Positions 53,622 to 63,175 are shown, counted from the first letter of the stretch. The stretch is 64,000 nucleotides of DNA from Streptomyces cavernae (GCF_004023625.1 NZ_RPDJ01000006.1:248001-312000); one strand, 5' to 3'. Program-made: numbers and translations. Notes: generated by a model not told the origin, from the sequence alone.

Positions 53622-54356
53622 GTGGCAGCGACCACCGAGCAGGAGGGGCGTGTGGAGGCGTCCGTACTACGACGCCGAAGGCCCGGCCCGATCGCGGCGG
53701 CCGTCAGCCTCCTCGGTGAACTCCTCATCACGGCGGGCCTGGTGCTCGGCCTGTTCGTCGTCTACTCGCTGTGGTGGACGAACGTGCTCGCCGACCGTGC
53801 GGCGAACCGGCAGGGCGACCGGGTCCGCGACGACTGGGCAGCCTCCCAGAACGAAGCCCCGGGAGAGCTGGACACCGGCGACGGCATCGGCTTCCTGCAC
53901 GTGCCGGCGATGCGCAACGGTGAGGTGCTGGTCGAGAAGGGCACCTCGTCGGAGGTCCTGAACGACGGTGTGGCCGGCTACTACACGGAACCGATCAAGT
54001 CCGCCCTGCCGCAGGACAAGACGGGCAACTTCACCCTTGCCGCGCACCGTGACGGGCACGGCGCCAAGTTCCACAACATCGACAAGCTCAAAAAAGGCGA
54101 CCCGATCGTCTTCGAAACGAAGAACGACTGGTTCGTCTACAAGGTGTACGCGATCCTCCCGGAGACATCGAAGTACAACGTGAAGGTCCTCCAGCCGATC
54201 CCCAAGGAGTCCGGCAAGACGAAGGCGGGGCGCTACATCACCCTGACGACCTGCACACCCGTGTACACCTCCCGCTACCGGTACGTGGTGTGGGGCGAGC
54301 TGGTGCGCGTCGAGAAGGTGAACAGCAAGCGGACGCCGCCGGTGGAGCTGCGCTAG
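53622..54356 (+). CDS. srtE2: Class E sortase (third of three)
   Basis: A 244-residue sortase with a short N-terminus, one helix (about 26-48), and the barrel with His142 (AAHRDG), Cys211 (TLTTCTP) and Arg220 (RYVVWGE). It is closely related to the preceding one, so the pair is probably a duplication; in S. coelicolor the second copy at this place is srtE2. The GTG at 53622 is not preceded by a strong ribosome-binding site, and a GTG at 53652-53657 is an alternative. It converges with pknB across a long hairpin. Confidence 0.88.
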   Translation: MAATTEQEGRVEASVLRRRRPGPIAAAVSLLGELLITAGLVLGLFVVYSLWWTNVLADRAANRQGDRVRDDWAASQNEAPGELDTGDGIGFLHVPAMRNGEVLVEKGTSSEVLNDGVAGYYTEPIKSALPQDKTGNFTLAAHRDGHGAKFHNIDKLKKGDPIVFETKNDWFVYKVYAILPETSKYNVKVLQPIPKESGKTKAGRYITLTTCTPVYTSRYRYVVWGELVRVEKVNSKRTPPVELR

Positions 54357-54460
54357 CCGCGGCTCAGCGACGGGCCGACAGGCCGCCGCCGATGGGCCAA
54401 ATGGGCCACTGGGGCGACCGTTTGATGCTGGACGCTGGACGGGTCGACGGGCGACGGCCC

Positions 54461-54519
54461 CGGTACGGGGAAGGCCCCGGCCCCCTCTCCGAAGAGGGGC
54501 CGGGGCCTTCCCCGTACCG
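54461..54519. terminator. Very long bidirectional hairpin, srtE2 / pknB
   Basis: A perfect 24-bp stem (54461-54484 with 54496-54519) and an 11-base loop, between convergent genes. It is the longest perfect stem in the window. Confidence 0.92.
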
Positions 54520-54588
54520 CTTGAGCGGGGAGCGGATCCGTACCAGATCGGATCAGTCCTCGCGGGAGGAGATTCCGGAGGCGTTCCC

Positions 54589-56583
54589 CTAGCCGAAGAA
54601 GCCTCCGATGTTGCCTCCGTCGTTGCCTCCGTTGTTGTTGCCACCACCGCCGCCATTGGTGATCAGGTTGACGGCCGTGCCGGGGTCGACCTGCTCGCCT
54701 CCGCCGGGGCTGGAGGCCAGGACGATGGCGTTGTCGTCCTGCGAGCCCTGGACATTGCCGAGTTGCAGGCCCGCGCTGGCGATGAGCTGCTTCACCTCGC
54801 CGAAGGTACGGCCCGCCAGCTGGGGTACCTGGACCTTCTGCTGCTGCTCGGGCGCCTTGCCGACCTGAAGGTTCACAGTGGTACCGGGGCTGACCTGAGT
54901 GTTCACATCCGGAGTGGTCTTGATGACCTTGCCGACCTGGTTCGGGTCCTGAACCTCGACGTCGGTGCAGTCGCCCGCTTTCAGACCGTTGTCCTCGATC
55001 TGCTCCTTGGCGTCGTCACAGGACTGGCCGATCACGTCGGGGACGGTGACCTGCTTCTTCTCGATGGCGACGGTGAGGGTGATCGTGGAGCCCTTCTCCA
55101 GCTCCGTATCGCCCTTGGGGTCCTGGTCGATGACGACGTCGGGATCTCGGTCGGACTCCTGCTCCTTCTTGTCGACCTTGAAGCCCTTCTCTTCCAGCTG
55201 TTCCTTCGCCTTCTCGAACGACAGGCCCTCGACGCTTGGCACCGCCACCTTCGGCGCCCCCGTCGACACCACCACATTGACGATGTCGCCCTTCTTCACC
55301 TGCGCCCTCGGCGCCGGGTTCTGAGAGCAGACATTGCCCTTGGGCTGGTTGTCGCATTCCTCTTTGGTGATCTTGAGCGTCAGATCGCGGTTCTTCGCCA
55401 TGTTCTCGGCGTTTTCCTGCGTCTGGCTCACGAAATTGGGGTTCGGGAACGCCTCGTTGCCCGAGTCGGTACCGCTGACCACCCACCTGCCGATCAGGAT
55501 GGCCCCCACCAGCACGAGGACGCCGGCGAGCACCAGCAGCACCGTGGAGGTGTTGTTCTTCCTGCCACCACCGCCGCGCCGCCGGTCGGGGCGGTCGTCG
55601 TAGCCGAAGCCGCCGTCGTCCGGGCTCATCGGCGGCAGCATCGTCGTTGCCTGGCCGTTGTCGGAGCGCAGCGCGGTGGTCGGCTGGTCGTCGGGGTAGC
55701 CGCCGTAGCCGACCGAGGCCATGGCGGCGGTCGCGGCGACCGGCTGACCGTCGAGGCAGGCCTCGATGTCGGCGCGCATCTCGTCCGCGGACTGGTACCG
55801 GTAGTTCGGGTCCTTGACCAGTGCCTTCAGGACGATGGCGTCCATCTCGGGCGTGATCTCGGGGTCGAAGACGCTGGGCGGCTGCGCCTCCTCCCGTACG
55901 TGCTGATAGGCCACCGCGACCGGCGAGTCCCCGATGAACGGCGGTCGCACGGTGAGCAGCTCATAGAGGAGGCAGCCCGTCGAGTACAGGTCGGAGCGGT
56001 GGTCCACCTGCTCGCCCTTGGCCTGCTCCGGCGACAGGTACTGCGCGGTGCCGATGACGGCCGCGGTCTGCGTCATCGTCATGCCGGACTCGCCCATGGC
56101 GCGGGCGATACCGAAGTCCATGACCTTGACCTGACCGGTGCGCGTCAGCATGACGTTGGCCGGTTTGATGTCTCGGTGGACGATGCCGGCGCGGTGCGAG
56201 TACTCCAGCGCCTGGAGGATGCCGATGGTCATCTCCATGGAGCGCTCGGGCAGCAGCTTGCGACCGCTGTGCAGGAGCTCACGGAGGGTGGAGCCGTCGA
56301 CGTACTCCATGACGATGTACGGGATCGAGACCCCGTCCATGTAGTCCTCGCCCGTGTCGTAGACCGCGACGATCGCGGGATGGTTGAGCGAGGCGGCCGA
56401 CTGGGCCTCCCGGCGGAACCGGGCCTGGAACGACGGGTCGCGTGCGAGGTCGACTCGCAGTGTCTTCACCGCCACGGTGCGACCGAGACGGGTGTCATGC
56501 GCGAGGTATACCTCCGCCATGCCACCACGACCGAGCACCTGGCCCAGCTCGTACCGGCCGCCGAGGCGACGCGGCTCTTCCAT
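54589..56583 (-). CDS. pknB: Ser/Thr protein kinase PknB with PASTA domains
   Basis: Membrane kinase that senses wall precursors or fragments and phosphorylates division and wall proteins. The 664 residues include a kinase domain with GRGGMAEVY (18-26), Lys40, HRDIKPAN (136-143), DFG (157-159) and an activation loop with several Thr (MTMTQTAAVIGT). After a linker, a membrane helix (about 347-369) and four PASTA repeats (about 377-640, KVAVPSVEGLSFEKAKEQL type) follow. ATG at 56583. It is last in the fhaA-fhaB-pstP-rodA-pbpA-pknB operon; the second kinase, PknA, of Mycobacterium is missing. It is called pkaF in some Streptomyces annotations. Confidence 0.97.
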   Translation of the reverse strand: MEEPRRLGGRYELGQVLGRGGMAEVYLAHDTRLGRTVAVKTLRVDLARDPSFQARFRREAQSAASLNHPAIVAVYDTGEDYMDGVSIPYIVMEYVDGSTLRELLHSGRKLLPERSMEMTIGILQALEYSHRAGIVHRDIKPANVMLTRTGQVKVMDFGIARAMGESGMTMTQTAAVIGTAQYLSPEQAKGEQVDHRSDLYSTGCLLYELLTVRPPFIGDSPVAVAYQHVREEAQPPSVFDPEITPEMDAIVLKALVKDPNYRYQSADEMRADIEACLDGQPVAATAAMASVGYGGYPDDQPTTALRSDNGQATTMLPPMSPDDGGFGYDDRPDRRRGGGGRKNNTSTVLLVLAGVLVLVGAILIGRWVVSGTDSGNEAFPNPNFVSQTQENAENMAKNRDLTLKITKEECDNQPKGNVCSQNPAPRAQVKKGDIVNVVVSTGAPKVAVPSVEGLSFEKAKEQLEEKGFKVDKKEQESDRDPDVVIDQDPKGDTELEKGSTITLTVAIEKKQVTVPDVIGQSCDDAKEQIEDNGLKAGDCTDVEVQDPNQVGKVIKTTPDVNTQVSPGTTVNLQVGKAPEQQQKVQVPQLAGRTFGEVKQLIASAGLQLGNVQGSQDDNAIVLASSPGGGEQVDPGTAVNLITNGGGGGNNNGGNDGGNIGGFFG

Positions 56584-56751
56584 AGCTACCTACCAGCCCT
56601 CTCCGACGGTCCCGACCACATGCCTGTGGTCCGGCGGTGTGCTGTCCGGGCTACCGTACCCGGCTCTTCCTGTATGACCTGGCCGTAACCGTCACCCGAT
56701 ACAGGACCGGTATCGCAACGTGCACCGATGCGAAGGGAGACGTGAGACAGA

Positions 56752-58224
56752 TCACTTCTTGCTGTCGATGATTGCCTTCATCACGTCCCTTGCGATCGGG
56801 GCGGCGAGACCACCGCCGGAGATGTCGCCGCGCGCGGCGTCACTGTCCTCGACCACCACGGCCACGGCGACCGGCCTGCTGCCGTCGCCGAGCTCGGCGA
56901 ACGAGATGAACCAGGCGTAGGGGTTGCCGCTGTTGTTGATGCCGTTCTGGGCGGTACCGGTCTTGCCGCCCACGGTCGCGCCGCTGAGCTGGGCATTGCG
57001 ACCGGTGCCGCTCTGGACGACGGTCTTCATCATGTCCTGGAGCTTCTGCGCGTTCTCTTCGGTCAGGGGCTGGCTCATCTGCTTCGGCTCGTGCTGTTCG
57101 ATCACGTCCAGGCTGGGGGCCTGGAGCTTGTCGACCATGTACGGCTCCATGAGCCTGCCGTCATTGGCGACGGCCGAGGCGACCATCGCCATCTGCAGCG
57201 GGGTCGCGTTGGTGTCGAACTGACCGATGGAGCTCAGCGCGGTCTGCGGCTTGTCCATCTCCTTGGGGAAGACGGAGGCGTTGGAGCGGACCGGGACGAA
57301 CTGCTGGGAGTTGAAGCCGAACTTCTCGGCGGTCTCCAGCATCTTGTCCTTGCCGAGGTCGGCGCCGATCTTGCCGAAGACGGTGTTGCAGGACACCCGC
57401 AGTGCCTCCCGGAGGGTGGCGTTCTTGCAGGGGATGTTGCCCTCGTTCTTCAGCTCGGTTCTGGTGTCCGGGAGGGTGTACGGCAGCGGCGAGTCCGTCT
57501 TCGCGTCGATGTCCGTGTACAGCCCGTGCTCCATGGCCGCCGCGGCGGTGACCACCTTGAAGGTGGAACCGGGCGGGTAGGTCTGGCGCAGGGCTCGGTT
57601 GAGCATCGGGTCGTCGGGGTTGTTCTTCTTCTGCAGCTTCGCCCAGGCCTTGGTGTCCGAGTCCACGGAGTTGCCGGCGAACGTCGAGGGGTCGTACGAG
57701 GGGGTCGACGCCAGCGCCAGGATCGCCCCGGTCTTCGGGTCGAGGGCCGCCACGGCGCCCTTCTTGTTGCCGAGCCCCTCGAAGGCCGCCTTCTGCGCGG
57801 CGGCGTTCAGGGTGGTGACGACGTTGCCGCCCTGCTTTTGCTTGCCCGTCAGCATGTCGAGGGTGTTGCGGAAGAACAGCCGGTCGTCATTGCCCGTGAG
57901 GATGCCGTCCTCGATCGACTCCAACTGTGTGGCACCGAAGGCCTGCGAGGCGTAACCGGTGACCGGGGCCCACATCTCGCCGTTCGTGTAAGTGCGCTTG
58001 TACGCGAAGTCGCTGCCGGAAGTCTTCTTGGAACCGGTGATCGGCTTGCCGTCGACGATGATGTCGCCGCGCGGTTTGGCGTAGCGTTCGATGGCGATCC
58101 GGCGGTTGTTCGTGTTCTCCTGCAGGGCGTTCGCCTGGACGTACTGGAGCCAGTTGTCCCGGATGAGCAGGGCGAGAACCAGCAGTCCGCAGAAGATCGC
58201 GATCCGGCGCAGGGGCTTGTTCAC
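56752..58224 (-). CDS. pbpA: Penicillin-binding protein A (class B transpeptidase)
   Basis: Cross-links peptidoglycan as partner of the neighbouring SEDS protein. The 490-residue protein has one N-terminal membrane helix (about 7-25), a pedestal region and the transpeptidase domain with STFK, SCN (RVSCNTVFG) and KTG (GGKTGTAQN). The GTG at 58224 overlaps the rodA stop by 4 bp, supporting one SEDS-bPBP complex. 168 bp separates it from pknB. Confidence 0.96.
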   Translation of the reverse strand: MNKPLRRIAIFCGLLVLALLIRDNWLQYVQANALQENTNNRRIAIERYAKPRGDIIVDGKPITGSKKTSGSDFAYKRTYTNGEMWAPVTGYASQAFGATQLESIEDGILTGNDDRLFFRNTLDMLTGKQKQGGNVVTTLNAAAQKAAFEGLGNKKGAVAALDPKTGAILALASTPSYDPSTFAGNSVDSDTKAWAKLQKKNNPDDPMLNRALRQTYPPGSTFKVVTAAAAMEHGLYTDIDAKTDSPLPYTLPDTRTELKNEGNIPCKNATLREALRVSCNTVFGKIGADLGKDKMLETAEKFGFNSQQFVPVRSNASVFPKEMDKPQTALSSIGQFDTNATPLQMAMVASAVANDGRLMEPYMVDKLQAPSLDVIEQHEPKQMSQPLTEENAQKLQDMMKTVVQSGTGRNAQLSGATVGGKTGTAQNGINNSGNPYAWFISFAELGDGSRPVAVAVVVEDSDAARGDISGGGLAAPIARDVMKAIIDSKK

Positions 58225-59660
58225 GGGCGGACCACCTGGGTCATTTCGGCGTCGGGGTTCGCTGCCGGGGCCGGGGCCGGGCGGCGTGCGGTGTCGCTGA
58301 TGCGCAGCAGGATGGCGATCAGCGCCCAGTTGGCGATGACGGAGGAGCCACCGGCGGCGAGGAACGGCATCGTCATACCGGTCAGCGGGATGAGGCCCAT
58401 GACACCGCCGGCCACCACGAAGACCTGGAGCGCGAAGGCGCCGGACAGGCCGACCGCGAAGAGCTTGCCGAAGGGGTCGCGGGCGGCGAGGGAGGTACGG
58501 ATACCGCGCTCGATGATCAGGCCGTAGAGCAGCAACATCGCCATGACTCCGGCCAGTCCGAGTTCCTCGCCGAAGGTGGAGAAGATGAAGTCGGAGTTGG
58601 CGGCGAAGCCGATGAGGTCGGAGTGGCCCTGGCCGAGGCCGGTGCCCATGACGCCACCAGAGCCGAAGGACATGATCGACTGGCCGATCTGCTCGCAGGC
58701 GCCGGAATCCGCGTAGCAGCCGAACGGGTCGAGCCAGGCGTCGACACGGGCCTGGACGTGGCTTGCGAAGGAGGCCACGCCGACGGCACCTGCGGAGGAC
58801 ATCAGCAGACCGATGACGATCCAGCTGGTCCGCTCGGTGGCGACGTACAGCATGATCACGAACATGCCGAAGAACAGCAGCGACGAACCGAGGTCGTTCT
58901 CGAAGATGAGGATGAGCAGGCTGACGAGCCAGATGGTGATGATCGGGCCGAGGTCGCGGCCGCGGGGCAGGTAGAGGCCCATGAAGCGGCGGCTCGCCAG
59001 CGCGAGTGCGTCCCGTTTCACCATGAGATAGCCGGAGAAGAAGATCGCGATGACGATCTTCGCGAACTCACCCGGCTGGATCGTGCCCGCGCCGGGGATC
59101 CGGATCCAGATCTTGGCGCCGAAGGAGTTGTCCCCGAGGCCCGGGACGAGGGGCAGCAGGAGCAGCACCAGGGCGGCTGCCATCGAGATGTAGGTGTAGC
59201 GCTGCAGGACGCGGTGGTCCTTGAGGAAGATGAGGACCGCCACGAACAGCGCGAGGCCGAGCGCCGAGAACAGCAGTTGCTTCGGGGCCGAGGGGCTGAA
59301 GACGTCGAAGCGGTCGATGGCCAGCTGCTGCAATCGCTCCGACTGGTCCAGCCGCCAGATGGCCACCAGGCCGAGCCCGTTGAGCAGCGTCGCCAGCGGC
59401 AGCAGCAGCGGGTCCGCGTACGCCGCGAACTTGCGCACGACGAGGTGACCGACGCCGGCGAGCAGACCGAGGCCGATGCCGTAGCCCAGCAAGCCGGCCG
59501 GCACTTGGTCATTGATGGCCAGACCGACGTTGGCGTACGCGAACACCGGAATGACGACCGCGAACGCCAGCAGTGCCAGCTCGGTGTTGCGTCTGCTCGG
59601 TGCGCCGATCGCGCCGATCGTGGACGTGTGGTGCGTCGGTGCGTTGGTAGTACTGCTCAT
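58221..59660 (-). CDS. rodA: FtsW/RodA/SpoVE (SEDS) glycosyltransferase
   Basis: Polymerises lipid II into glycan strands, here with PbpA. The 479-residue protein has about ten or eleven membrane segments and the SEDS motifs FGAKIWIRIPGAGTIQPGEFAK, FENDLGSSLLFFGMF and SFGSGGVMGTGLGQG, ending GGSSVIANWALIAILL. The loop with FGCYADSGACEQ contains two Cys that could pair outside. It lies 27 bp after pstP. Streptomyces has several SEDS proteins; this one is the RodA of the pkn operon. Confidence 0.95.
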   Translation of the reverse strand: MSSTTNAPTHHTSTIGAIGAPSRRNTELALLAFAVVIPVFAYANVGLAINDQVPAGLLGYGIGLGLLAGVGHLVVRKFAAYADPLLLPLATLLNGLGLVAIWRLDQSERLQQLAIDRFDVFSPSAPKQLLFSALGLALFVAVLIFLKDHRVLQRYTYISMAAALVLLLLPLVPGLGDNSFGAKIWIRIPGAGTIQPGEFAKIVIAIFFSGYLMVKRDALALASRRFMGLYLPRGRDLGPIITIWLVSLLILIFENDLGSSLLFFGMFVIMLYVATERTSWIVIGLLMSSAGAVGVASFASHVQARVDAWLDPFGCYADSGACEQIGQSIMSFGSGGVMGTGLGQGHSDLIGFAANSDFIFSTFGEELGLAGVMAMLLLYGLIIERGIRTSLAARDPFGKLFAVGLSGAFALQVFVVAGGVMGLIPLTGMTMPFLAAGGSSVIANWALIAILLRISDTARRPAPAPAANPDAEMTQVVRP

Positions 59661-59687
59661 CGTGTGACAGGGCCCCTCACGGCGTGC

Positions 59688-61229
59688 TTACTGCTTACCG
59701 CACAGCGAGACCAGCTTCTGCTCTTCCTCGGAGAGGCTGGGGCCGGGTGTGGGTGTGGGTGCGGTCTGGGACGGTTTGGCGGACGGTGACGACGACGTCG
59801 ACGGGTTCGGAGTCGGGCTCGGTGAGGCCTTCGACGTCAGGGAGGTCCGGTTGGTTCCCGTCGTGCCGCCGGCTTCGCCTTCGCCCGTCTGAGAGTTATT
59901 ACGGCTCTCGGCCTGCCTGCGTTCGGCGTCCTTCTTGCAAGCCGACGCCTGCGTCGCCAATTCCTCGATCTTCGACTTGGCGTCGCCCAGGCCACCCTCG
60001 GTGATCGTTGCCTTGACCTGCTTCTGCTGATACGGCGGCAGGTACTTGAGTTCGATCTCGGGGTGGTCCTTCTCCACCTTCGACAACGAAACCCAGGCCA
60101 GGTCCTGGCTGATACCGCGGTAGAGGGCGACGTGCTCGCCCTTGGCGCCGACGTAGTACTGGTTCTGCGTCCAGCGGTAGCCGCCGTACAGGCCGCCGCC
60201 GACCAGGGCGAGGACCAGCGCCGAGTAGAACGATCTCTTCAGCCACTTGCGGCCCTTGCGGGGTTTGACGAAGTCGTCGTCGGTGTAGCCGCCGAAGCCG
60301 TCGGTCGGGACGAAGCCGGTGGTGTCGCCGCTGCCGGGCGGGCCGAACTCGCCACCTCCGCCGTGCTGCGGTTGCCGGCCGAGGCCGGCGGCGCGGCCCG
60401 CCGGGGTCTGCATGGTGGACGGGTCGTGCAGCTGGAGCTGGTTCTCCGCGACCGCGCCCACGACGACGGGCTGGTCGGAGAGCTGTCCGGCCAGGGTGTC
60501 GCCGCCGTCGATGTCGAGGACGTCGGCGACGATCACCGTGATGTTGTCCGGGCCGCCGCCGCGCAGTGCGAGCTGGATCAGCTCCTGCACGGTCTCCTGC
60601 GGGCCCTGGTAGCTGGCGAGGGTCTCCTCCATCGTCTGATGGGAGACGACGCCGGACAGACCGTCGGAACAGATGAGATAACGGTCACCGGCGCGGACCT
60701 CACGGATGGACAGGTCCGGTTCGACGTGGTCACCGCTGCCCAGGGCGCGCATCAGGAGCGAGCGCTGCGGATGGGTGGTGGCCTCGTCCTCCGTGATGCG
60801 TCCCTCGTCGACGAGGCGCTGCACCCAGGTGTGGTCCTGGGTGATCTGCGTCAGGACGCCGTCACGGAGCAGATAGGCGCGGGAGTCGCCGACGTGCACC
60901 AGGCCGAGGCGCTGGCCGGTCCACAGCAGGGCCGTGAGCGTGGTGCCCATGCCCTCGAGCTGCGGGTCCTCCTCGACCATCATCCGTAGCTGGTCGTTGG
61001 CGCGCTGAACGGCGGTGCCGAGCGAGGTGAGGATGTCGGATCCGGGCACGTCGTCGTCGAGCGCGACGATGGTCGAGATCACCTCGGAGCTGGCGACCTC
61101 GCCGGCCGCCTGACCGCCCATGCCGTCGGCGATCGCGAGCAGCCGGGGCCCGGCGTAGCCCGAGTCCTCGTTGCCCTCGCGGATCATGCCTTTGTGCGAT
61201 CCGGCGGCGAAGCGCAGTGAGAGACTCAT
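59688..61229 (-). CDS. pstP: Ser/Thr protein phosphatase PstP (PP2C type)
   Basis: Metal-dependent phosphatase that reverses PknB action. The 513-residue protein has the PP2C domain (1-240) with the metal-ligand motifs GNEDSGY, LAIADGMGGQ, HVGDSRAYL and GGGPDNITVI. A cytoplasmic linker, one membrane helix (about 325-345, FYSALVLALVGGGLYGGY) and an extracytoplasmic region follow, then a Ser/Thr/Pro-rich tail. The start at 61229 (MSLSLRF) has GAGGTG upstream; in-frame starts at 61259 and 61274 cannot be excluded. Confidence 0.95.
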   Translation of the reverse strand: MSLSLRFAAGSHKGMIREGNEDSGYAGPRLLAIADGMGGQAAGEVASSEVISTIVALDDDVPGSDILTSLGTAVQRANDQLRMMVEEDPQLEGMGTTLTALLWTGQRLGLVHVGDSRAYLLRDGVLTQITQDHTWVQRLVDEGRITEDEATTHPQRSLLMRALGSGDHVEPDLSIREVRAGDRYLICSDGLSGVVSHQTMEETLASYQGPQETVQELIQLALRGGGPDNITVIVADVLDIDGGDTLAGQLSDQPVVVGAVAENQLQLHDPSTMQTPAGRAAGLGRQPQHGGGGEFGPPGSGDTTGFVPTDGFGGYTDDDFVKPRKGRKWLKRSFYSALVLALVGGGLYGGYRWTQNQYYVGAKGEHVALYRGISQDLAWVSLSKVEKDHPEIELKYLPPYQQKQVKATITEGGLGDAKSKIEELATQASACKKDAERRQAESRNNSQTGEGEAGGTTGTNRTSLTSKASPSPTPNPSTSSSPSAKPSQTAPTPTPGPSLSEEEQKLVSLCGKQ

Positions 61230-61349
61230 GCGCACCTCGCCCGTCGGCTCCGGGTACATCCGCACGGTGCCCACCCTCCGGTCGGGAGCGCGCCGGGGCC
61301 CGTCACGGGGACCGCCGCTGCGTGCTCGCTCCGCTCGCTCATTGTCGTA

Positions 61350-61868
61350 CTACTTCCGCAGCTCGATGACGGTCTTGCCGATGCGGATCGGCGCGCCCAG
61401 CGGAATCGGTGTCGGTGTGGTCAGCCGGTTCCGGTCGAGATAGGTGCCATTGGTGGAGCCGAGGTCCTCGACGATCCACTGGCCGTCCCGGTCCGGGTAG
61501 ATCCTGGCATGGCGGCTGGAGGCGTAGTCGTCGTCCAGCACGATCGTGGAGTCGTGCGCCCGCCCGAGCGTAATCGTCTGGCCCTGCAGCGCGACCGTGG
61601 TGCCCGTGAGGGAACCCTCGGAGACGACCAGCTTGGTCGGTGCACCGCGGCGCTGCCGGCCACCGCCCGACTGCTGGCCGCGCTGCTGCGGCGGCGCGGC
61701 CTGCTGACGCGCGGCCTGCCGCGGGCTCGGGTTTTCCCTGCGGGAGCCGCGCTGGGTGACACGCGTACCGAACAGGTCGCTGCGGATGACCTGCACGGCC
61801 ACGATCACGAACAGCCACAGTACGGCCAGGAAACCCAACCGCATGACCGTGAGGGTCAGCTCTGACAT
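61350..61868 (-). CDS. fhaB: FHA-domain membrane protein FhaB
   Basis: A 172-residue phosphothreonine-reader. One N-terminal membrane helix (about 9-28, RLGFLAVLWLFVIVAVQVI), a Gln/Arg/Pro-rich linker and a C-terminal FHA domain (about 90-170) with the core motifs LGRAHDSTI, SSRHARI and DLGSTNGTYLD. The last two are the residues that hold phosphothreonine. It is known as FipA/FhaB in Mycobacterium, where it binds FtsZ and other division proteins after PknB phosphorylation. ATG at 61868. Confidence 0.94.
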   Translation of the reverse strand: MSELTLTVMRLGFLAVLWLFVIVAVQVIRSDLFGTRVTQRGSRRENPSPRQAARQQAAPPQQRGQQSGGGRQRRGAPTKLVVSEGSLTGTTVALQGQTITLGRAHDSTIVLDDDYASSRHARIYPDRDGQWIVEDLGSTNGTYLDRNRLTTPTPIPLGAPIRIGKTVIELRK

Positions 61869-61878
61869 TGCCCCCGCT

Positions 61879-62724
61879 TCACCCTTCGGCTTGCCGGTAA
61901 ATGATGGTGGTGCTGCCCACGACGATCCGCGAGCCGTCGCGGAGCGTAGCGCGGGTGGTGTGCTGCCCGTCCACCACGATGCCGTTGGTGGACCCGAGAT
62001 CCTGGATCGTCGAGGGCGTTCCGGTCCGGATCTCACAGTGCCGGCGCGAGACGCCGGGGTCGTCGATCCGCACGTCGGCTTCGGTGCTGCGACCCAGCAC
62101 CAGCGTCGGGCGGGAGATCTGATGGCGAGTGCCGTTGATCTCGATCCAGTGCCGCGCACGCCCGCCTGCCTGCGGGCCGCCGCCCATGGGGCGTCCGCCC
62201 ACCGGCTGGCCCGCGGGCGCGGCACCGGGACGGGCGCCCGGGGGCGGCGCGGAGGGCATGGGCGGGGCTCCCGCCGGCCCTCCCGCGGGCCGTGCGCTCG
62301 GCGGGAAGCCGTAGGCGCTGCGGTCCGCGGGGCCGCCGTCCTGAGAGGTCGAGGAGGCGAGGGTGCGGCTGCGTACCCGGTACAGGCCGGTGTCGAGGTC
62401 GTCGGCCTTCTCCAGGTGGACCTTGATCGGGCCCATGAACGTGTAGCGCTGCTGCTTCGCGTAGTCGCGGACCATGCCGGCCAGCTCGTCGCCGAGCTGG
62501 CCCGAGTACGGGCTCAGCCGCTCGTAGTCCGGTGTGCTCAGTTCCACAATGAAATCGTTGGGAACGACGGTCCGGTCGCGGTTCCAGATCGTCGCGTTGT
62601 TGTCGCACTCGCGCTGCAGGGCGCCGGCGATCTCGACGGGCTGGACCTCGGACTTGAACACCTTGGCGAAGGTGCCGTTGACCAGACCTTCGAGGCGCTG
62701 CTCGAATTTCTTCAGGACTCCCAT
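61879..62724 (-). CDS. fhaA: FhaA, DUF3662 plus FHA domain protein
   Basis: A 281-residue cytoplasmic adaptor. Residues 1-125 form the DUF3662/DUF2662 domain (MGVLKKFEQRLEGLVNGTFA). A Pro/Gly/Ala-rich linker (130-190) follows, then an FHA domain (about 193-278) with LVLGRSTEADV, SRRHCEIR and DLGSTNGIVVD. In Mycobacterium FhaA binds the phosphorylated pseudokinase domain of MurJ and slows wall synthesis; the pseudokinase here is at 14335. First gene of the pkn operon, 10 bp before fhaB. Confidence 0.95.
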   Translation of the reverse strand: MGVLKKFEQRLEGLVNGTFAKVFKSEVQPVEIAGALQRECDNNATIWNRDRTVVPNDFIVELSTPDYERLSPYSGQLGDELAGMVRDYAKQQRYTFMGPIKVHLEKADDLDTGLYRVRSRTLASSTSQDGGPADRSAYGFPPSARPAGGPAGAPPMPSAPPPGARPGAAPAGQPVGGRPMGGGPQAGGRARHWIEINGTRHQISRPTLVLGRSTEADVRIDDPGVSRRHCEIRTGTPSTIQDLGSTNGIVVDGQHTTRATLRDGSRIVVGSTTIIYRQAEG

Positions 62725-63169
62725 GTGGCACCTCCTCCTACGTACGTCCTGGTACTGCTCATACTGCTCACGTGCGGCGTGCCCATGCGTGGCGCGCCGC
62801 CGCCCGCCTGGTACTGCTTACTGATCGTATCCACGCGCAGGGAAATCGGCTGGTTCCCCCTTGCGGCCCGGCCGACGGGTGTCGACCTTCCCGAAGTTCC
62901 CTTGGGGGCTCCCCTTCGAACTCCCCTCGGAGAGGATCGTAGAGGGGGTCCGAGAACAGTGTCCCGCACCGGGCTGTGGACCCTGCCCCGCCTGTGGACG
63001 GATGGCCGGTACCGGTACGAGGTTGATACGTGTTGATGCCCGTTGGTGCGCAAACGAGGACGCGTCTGTTGCACTGGACGTGGCCCAGCGCACAACGGCG
63101 GCCGGGCCTGCGGCAGTACCGCGCCGGAGCGGACAGGAAACGGATGTGAACCCACCCTCGGCACCGTGC
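62725..63169. other. pkn operon promoter region
   Basis: A spacer of about 445 bp between fhaA (leftward) and the tRNA-Leu promoter. It must contain the operon promoter, which I cannot place. TGTGGACCC (62975) and TGTGGACGG (62993) are weak DnaA-box-like sequences. Confidence 0.4.
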
Positions 63170-63175
63170 TAATCT
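63146..63175 (+). promoter_or_regulatory. tRNA-Leu promoter
   Basis: TAATCT at 63170-63175 with GTGAAC (63146-63151) 18 bp upstream. The -10 context GCTAATCTTC is identical to that of the tRNA-Ile promoter. Confidence 0.6.
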
